From positions 1-8,200 of the forward strand of contig CAYYGM010000168.1 in assembly GCA_964471555.1 (NCBI GenBank): a stretch of DNA of 8,200 nt, given 5' to 3'. This document shows, piece after piece, positions 5,898-8,200 of this stretch. The notes beneath the pieces are model-generated. The model saw only the letters and a list, made by a program, of their open reading frames with translations, did no database searches and was not told where the DNA came from. This DNA is from JADLFV01 sp964471555. Lineage in GTDB: Bacteria > Planctomycetota > Phycisphaerae > Phycisphaerales > Phycisphaeraceae. A program made the position numbers and the translations under genes. How positions within the stretch are numbered: the first letter of the stretch is position 1; every line of letters starts with the position of its first letter.

Positions 5898-6243
5898 GGT
5901 TCGGTCCGTGAGAACAGGTGTTAACGCCTACCGGCAACTCGTCGGCGAGCAGTGCCGCCACAAGCACATGCGGTCGTTGGCAGGGCATGCCAACCACGAC
6001 GCTGATTCCCGCTTGCTCAAACAAGGCGATGGCGCGTCGGCCCATGCCGCCGGCGAGCACGACGTCCGCGCCCCGCGCCTTCAGCCAGGCGGGATACAAT
6101 CCCGGTTCATGGGGCGGCGTCTCCAGCACCTGCTCGGCGACTACGTGGCGCGTCCGGTCGCCGATGGTGAACAACATCATTTCCGGGCAGCGGCCGAAGT
6201 GCGGGGCAAGTCGGCCGTTCTCAACAGGTATGGCAATCTTCAT
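5881..6243 (-). CDS. NifX/NifB-C-terminal family (dinitrogenase iron-molybdenum cofactor domain) protein
   Basis: The 120-residue product begins MKIAIPVENGRLAPHFGRCP, the standard opening of the Di-Nase FeMo-co family, with the HFGRC motif at 15-19. A GGMGRRAI loop follows at 65-72. The family includes NifX, NafY, the NifB C-terminal domain and the orange protein ORP, which bind or carry metal-sulfur clusters in the cytosol. The C-terminus is NTCSHGPNHDCHH (108-120), a Cys/His tail with two cysteines and four histidines that may add a metal site. The start is taken at the ATG at 6243 because a GGAG lies six bases upstream and the protein then matches the family's usual start; longer readings use TTG (6270) or another ATG (6255). 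It lies 30 bases after the second MinD gene and overlaps the thioesterase by 17 bases. No nifHDK genes are in view, so a nitrogenase role is not implied. Confidence 0.88.
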   Translation of the reverse strand: MKIAIPVENGRLAPHFGRCPEMMLFTIGDRTRHVVAEQVLETPPHEPGLYPAWLKARGADVVLAGGMGRRAIALFEQAGISVVVGMPCQRPHVLVAALLADELPVGVNTCSHGPNHDCHH

Positions 6244-6273
6244 CGTTCGCTCCATAATCGAATCGCACAATGA

Positions 6274-7185
6274 TCAGGAATGACATACGTGCCCTCTTCC
6301 TTGCGATTGGTGAATCATCGCGGACACGTTGTCCCATAGCCGACGAATGTTTTCAGCGGCCGACGAGTGCTCGTGTTCGTTGACGGCAAGCCCCCGTAAC
6401 TGGGCCTCAACAAAAGCTGGGTCTTCGTATACCGGCTCCACAAAAGGCAGATCGGTTGCCGCGGCCTCGGCTCTCATGCAGGCCGCCATGAGCGGGTGCA
6501 GATCCCAGCGATTGACACACAGCGCCGCGGGTACGTGTAATTGACGCGCCACTTCAAGCACGCGCCGTGCATCGTGCAGCCCGCTGGGCGTCGGTTCGGC
6601 AATCACGAGGGCCAGGTCGGCGCCGGCCAGGGATGCGATCACCGGGCATCCGATCCCCGGCGAACTGTCGATCAGGATCAGCGGGATATCGGCATCCGCG
6701 GCTTCCTGCTGGGCCTCGCGGCGCACGATGGTGACAAGCTTACCGCTGTTTTCTTCTCCGGGGTGCAAACGGGCATGCACCATCGGACCAAAACGCGTCT
6801 CGCTGACCATCCATTCGCCATTGGTGACCTGCTCGAAACGGATGGCGTCGGAGGTACATGCCGGCACACATGCACCGCAACCTTCGCATGCGACCGGATC
6901 GACCGTATAGGTCAAGTTGTCATCACTCGGGTGAATCGCGTCGAAGCGGCACGCTTGAGCACACTGGCCGCAGCCAAGGCAAAACGCCGGTTCGATATGG
7001 GCCTTCTTCCCGCCGCTGAAATCGTGACGCTCCCGAATGCGCGGCTGGGTGAGCAGGTGCAGATCGGGGGCATCGACATCGCAGTCGGCCAGCACCACCG
7101 GGCGGGCCAGCGCCGCCAGGGCTGCGGCGATCGAGGTCTTGCCCGTTCCGCCTTTGCCACTGATGACGACCAGTTCACGGATCAC
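6274..7185 (-). CDS. MinD-superfamily P-loop ATPase with inserted 2x[4Fe-4S] ferredoxin domain (second of tandem pair)
   Basis: The 303-residue paralogue of the preceding gene has a deviant Walker A, SGKGGTGKTS (9-18), with K11. DCDVDAPD follows at 34-41, and the Walker B/switch II region LIDSSPGIGCP lies at about 171-181. The inserted ferredoxin carries C69, C72, C75, C79 and C100, C103, C106, C110, so eight ligands for two [4Fe-4S] clusters are intact. A GEENSGKLV loop (143-151), a known hallmark of one half of these pairs, is present here but not in the first paralogue. This suggests two non-redundant subunits that may form a heterodimer. Translation begins at a GTG (7185) that overlaps the upstream TGA by four bases. 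A strong AAGGAGG lies six bases before it, inside the upstream gene. The C-terminus ends HVCHS, which could be an extra metal ligand set, but this is speculative. Confidence 0.93.
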   Translation of the reverse strand: MIRELVVISGKGGTGKTSIAAALAALARPVVLADCDVDAPDLHLLTQPRIRERHDFSGGKKAHIEPAFCLGCGQCAQACRFDAIHPSDDNLTYTVDPVACEGCGACVPACTSDAIRFEQVTNGEWMVSETRFGPMVHARLHPGEENSGKLVTIVRREAQQEAADADIPLILIDSSPGIGCPVIASLAGADLALVIAEPTPSGLHDARRVLEVARQLHVPAALCVNRWDLHPLMAACMRAEAAATDLPFVEPVYEDPAFVEAQLRGLAVNEHEHSSAAENIRRLWDNVSAMIHQSQGRGHVCHS

Positions 7186-8039
7186 GATGCCCTCCTTGCT
7201 TGCTCCACCGTGACACGATCCAACAACGCGGCCAGCGGGGTATCGAGTTCGCCGAGCAGGCGGGCAAGATCACCTTCGGCGTAGGCTTGCGCGACCCCGT
7301 GCGAATATGGAATCTCGGCGAATACAGGCAGACCGTGCGTCTCACAGAATTCGTAGACCTGACGGTCGCCCAAGTCGCTGCGATTGATCACGACCGCCAC
7401 TGGCATATTGAGCGATCGCACCGTCTGCACCGCGATGTTGAGGTCGGCCAACCCGAACGGGGTGGCGTCGGCCACCAACAAGATGAGATCAGCACCGCGC
7501 ACGGCGGTCACCATCGGGCACGACGCGCCGGGGGGCGCATCCAGTACCGTCAAATCCGTTGGGGCTGCACCCATGTGGCGAGCCGCCTCGATCACCGGGA
7601 TCGACCGCGGCTGTCCCACGTCGAGTTCGCCCCGGAGATATCCCACCGGACCCGATCGGCCGATGAAGACCTCTCCGACATGCCGTGGGATTTCCTCCAT
7701 CGCCTGCTGCGGGCACGCTGTGATGCACGCGCCGCACGATTTACAAAGATTCGGCTGCACCTGTACGCCTTGTTCAAAGCAGAGGATCGCACCGAACTGG
7801 CAAACCCGTTCGCAGACGCCGCACCGGTCGCACCGCGCCAGGTCGATTTCGGGTACAAGGCGCGTCACCGGTTGACGTTGCTCGATACTCGGCTGCAACA
7901 ACAGGTGGCCGTTCGGCGCTTCGACATCGCAGTCAACGTAAGTTGTGGATCGGCCGTGCGTAGCCGCCGTCACGGCCAGACAGGTTGCAAGCGTCGTCTT
8001 GCCGGTGCCGCCTTTGCCGCTGGCGATGGCGATCTTCAT
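7182..8039 (-). CDS. MinD-superfamily P-loop ATPase with inserted 2x[4Fe-4S] ferredoxin domain (first of tandem pair)
   Basis: The 285-residue product starts MKIAIASGKGGTGKTT, a deviant Walker A motif (residues 7-16) with the signature lysine K9 typical of the MinD/Mrp/NifH class. The DCDVEAPN switch lies at 36-43 and LDAPPGASCP, the Walker B/switch II region, at 166-175. Between the ATPase halves is a ferredoxin insert with two clusters of CxxCxxCxxxC: C70, C73, C76, C80 and C99, C102, C105, C109. This layout is known for a family of MinD ATPases in anaerobes that usually occur as tandem pairs. They are thought to use ATP-driven conformational change in assembling or moving Fe-S or metal clusters, acting as cytosolic dimers. 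An in-frame ATG further upstream (8126) lies inside the preceding gene; the ATG at 8039 is chosen because the P-loop starts there and it forms an ATGA overlap with the upstream stop. The ribosome binding site is weak, consistent with coupling. Confidence 0.93.
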   Translation of the reverse strand: MKIAIASGKGGTGKTTLATCLAVTAATHGRSTTYVDCDVEAPNGHLLLQPSIEQRQPVTRLVPEIDLARCDRCGVCERVCQFGAILCFEQGVQVQPNLCKSCGACITACPQQAMEEIPRHVGEVFIGRSGPVGYLRGELDVGQPRSIPVIEAARHMGAAPTDLTVLDAPPGASCPMVTAVRGADLILLVADATPFGLADLNIAVQTVRSLNMPVAVVINRSDLGDRQVYEFCETHGLPVFAEIPYSHGVAQAYAEGDLARLLGELDTPLAALLDRVTVEQARRAS

Positions 8040-8200
8040 CCCGCACGCTCGCTTTCTCCCCGCCGGTGTGCCAGTTGGCTGAACCACACCGGCAAGACGA
8101 TGTCGCTCGTGCAGCACGGCACCCACACCGCCAGGAACAGAAAGATCGGCAGGACCATGATCATCCCGGCATTCAACTGCTCGCCCAACGCCATCTGCAT
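8036..8200 (-). CDS. Small or C-terminal fragment of a one-helix membrane protein with a Cys-Cys motif (partial at window edge)
   Basis: This frame reads 54 residues to a TGA stop and touches the right edge. The last codon in the window is an ATG (8198-8200), so it could be a complete small protein or the tail of a longer multi-helix one. The segment from about residue 11 to 30 is strongly hydrophobic (GMIMVLPIFLFLAVW) and is followed directly by VPCCTSDIVLPVWF, giving a vicinal Cys pair at the end of the predicted membrane helix. The C-terminus (HRRGESERAG) is charged and soluble, which suggests it lies in the cytoplasm. The stop overlaps the start of the next gene by four bases (ATGA), so the two are translationally coupled. 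I do not recognise the family. The Cys pair beside Fe-S ATPase genes makes a metal- or sulfur-related transport role possible, but that is inference only. Confidence 0.6.
   Translation of the reverse strand: MQMALGEQLNAGMIMVLPIFLFLAVWVPCCTSDIVLPVWFSQLAHRRGESERAG

Noticed and set aside
5881..6243. Nitrogenase-related locus
   Set aside because: Although the NifX-like domain is clear, no nifH, nifD, nifK, nifE or nifN is present, and the MinD proteins are not NifH because of their inserted ferredoxins.
6541..7284. 247-residue plus-strand frame
   Set aside because: Antisense shadow of the second MinD-ferredoxin gene, whose cysteine clusters and P-loop are unambiguous.
1..8200. CRISPR arrays, tRNA or rRNA genes, riboswitches
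   Set aside because: No regularly spaced repeats, cloverleaf or rRNA-like stretch was seen; the Thi4 gene lacks a visible TPP riboswitch upstream because it is embedded in the operon.

Overview
The window holds one long, tightly packed minus-strand gene cluster (about 559 to 8200, read right to left) followed by a roughly 560-base non-operonic tail at the left end. Ten genes are complete and an eleventh runs off the right edge. Five junctions are 4-base ATGA/GTGA overlaps or equivalents, one is a 17-base overlap, and the remaining gaps are at most 36 bases. I see no internal promoter or terminator, so this looks like a single transcription unit whose promoter lies beyond position 8200.

Order of transcription: (1) the end, or all, of a small one-helix membrane protein with a Cys-Cys motif; (2, 3) two tandem MinD-type ATPases, each with an inserted 2x[4Fe-4S] ferredoxin domain; (4) a NifX/NifB-type dinitrogenase iron-molybdenum cofactor family protein with a His/Cys tail; (5) a PaaI-type hotdog thioesterase; (6) a COG1237-type metallo-beta-lactamase-fold hydrolase; (7) a Thi4-family thiazole synthase of the prokaryotic type; (8) a CoA-disulfide-reductase/NADH-oxidase-like flavoprotein; (9) a 64-residue two-helix ferritin-like protein; (10) a class I SAM methyltransferase; (11) a radical SAM protein of the COG0731 type with a C-terminal winged-helix-like region.

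The recurring themes are iron-sulfur clusters, sulfide or thiol redox chemistry, and iron or metal handling. Twin MinD-ferredoxin ATPases next to a NifX-like protein recall the orange-protein (ORP) loci of Desulfovibrio and similar clusters in anaerobic archaea. The later genes (thioesterase, COG1237, Thi4, CoA-disulfide reductase, half-ferritin, methyltransferase, radical SAM) are an unusual extension. My inference is a cofactor or metal-sulfur assembly module with its own sulfur-handling and iron-handling enzymes. The product cannot be named from sequence alone.

The left tail (1-558) has no convincing gene of the operon. It carries a perfect hairpin that may end the operon (498-516), a very short plus-strand ORF with a good ribosome binding site (393-482), a GC hairpin (305-317), and what looks like the 5' part of a group II intron on the minus strand starting near 295 with a GTGCG end. 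At the extreme left edge is a short stretch resembling a DDE transposase, so this flank is probably a mobile-element graveyard.

Organism: GC-rich coding DNA, bacterial gene packing, Shine-Dalgarno sites, Fe-S ATPases and a Thi4 of the anaerobic prokaryotic type suggest an anaerobic or sulfide-exposed bacterium. I cannot assign a phylum with confidence.
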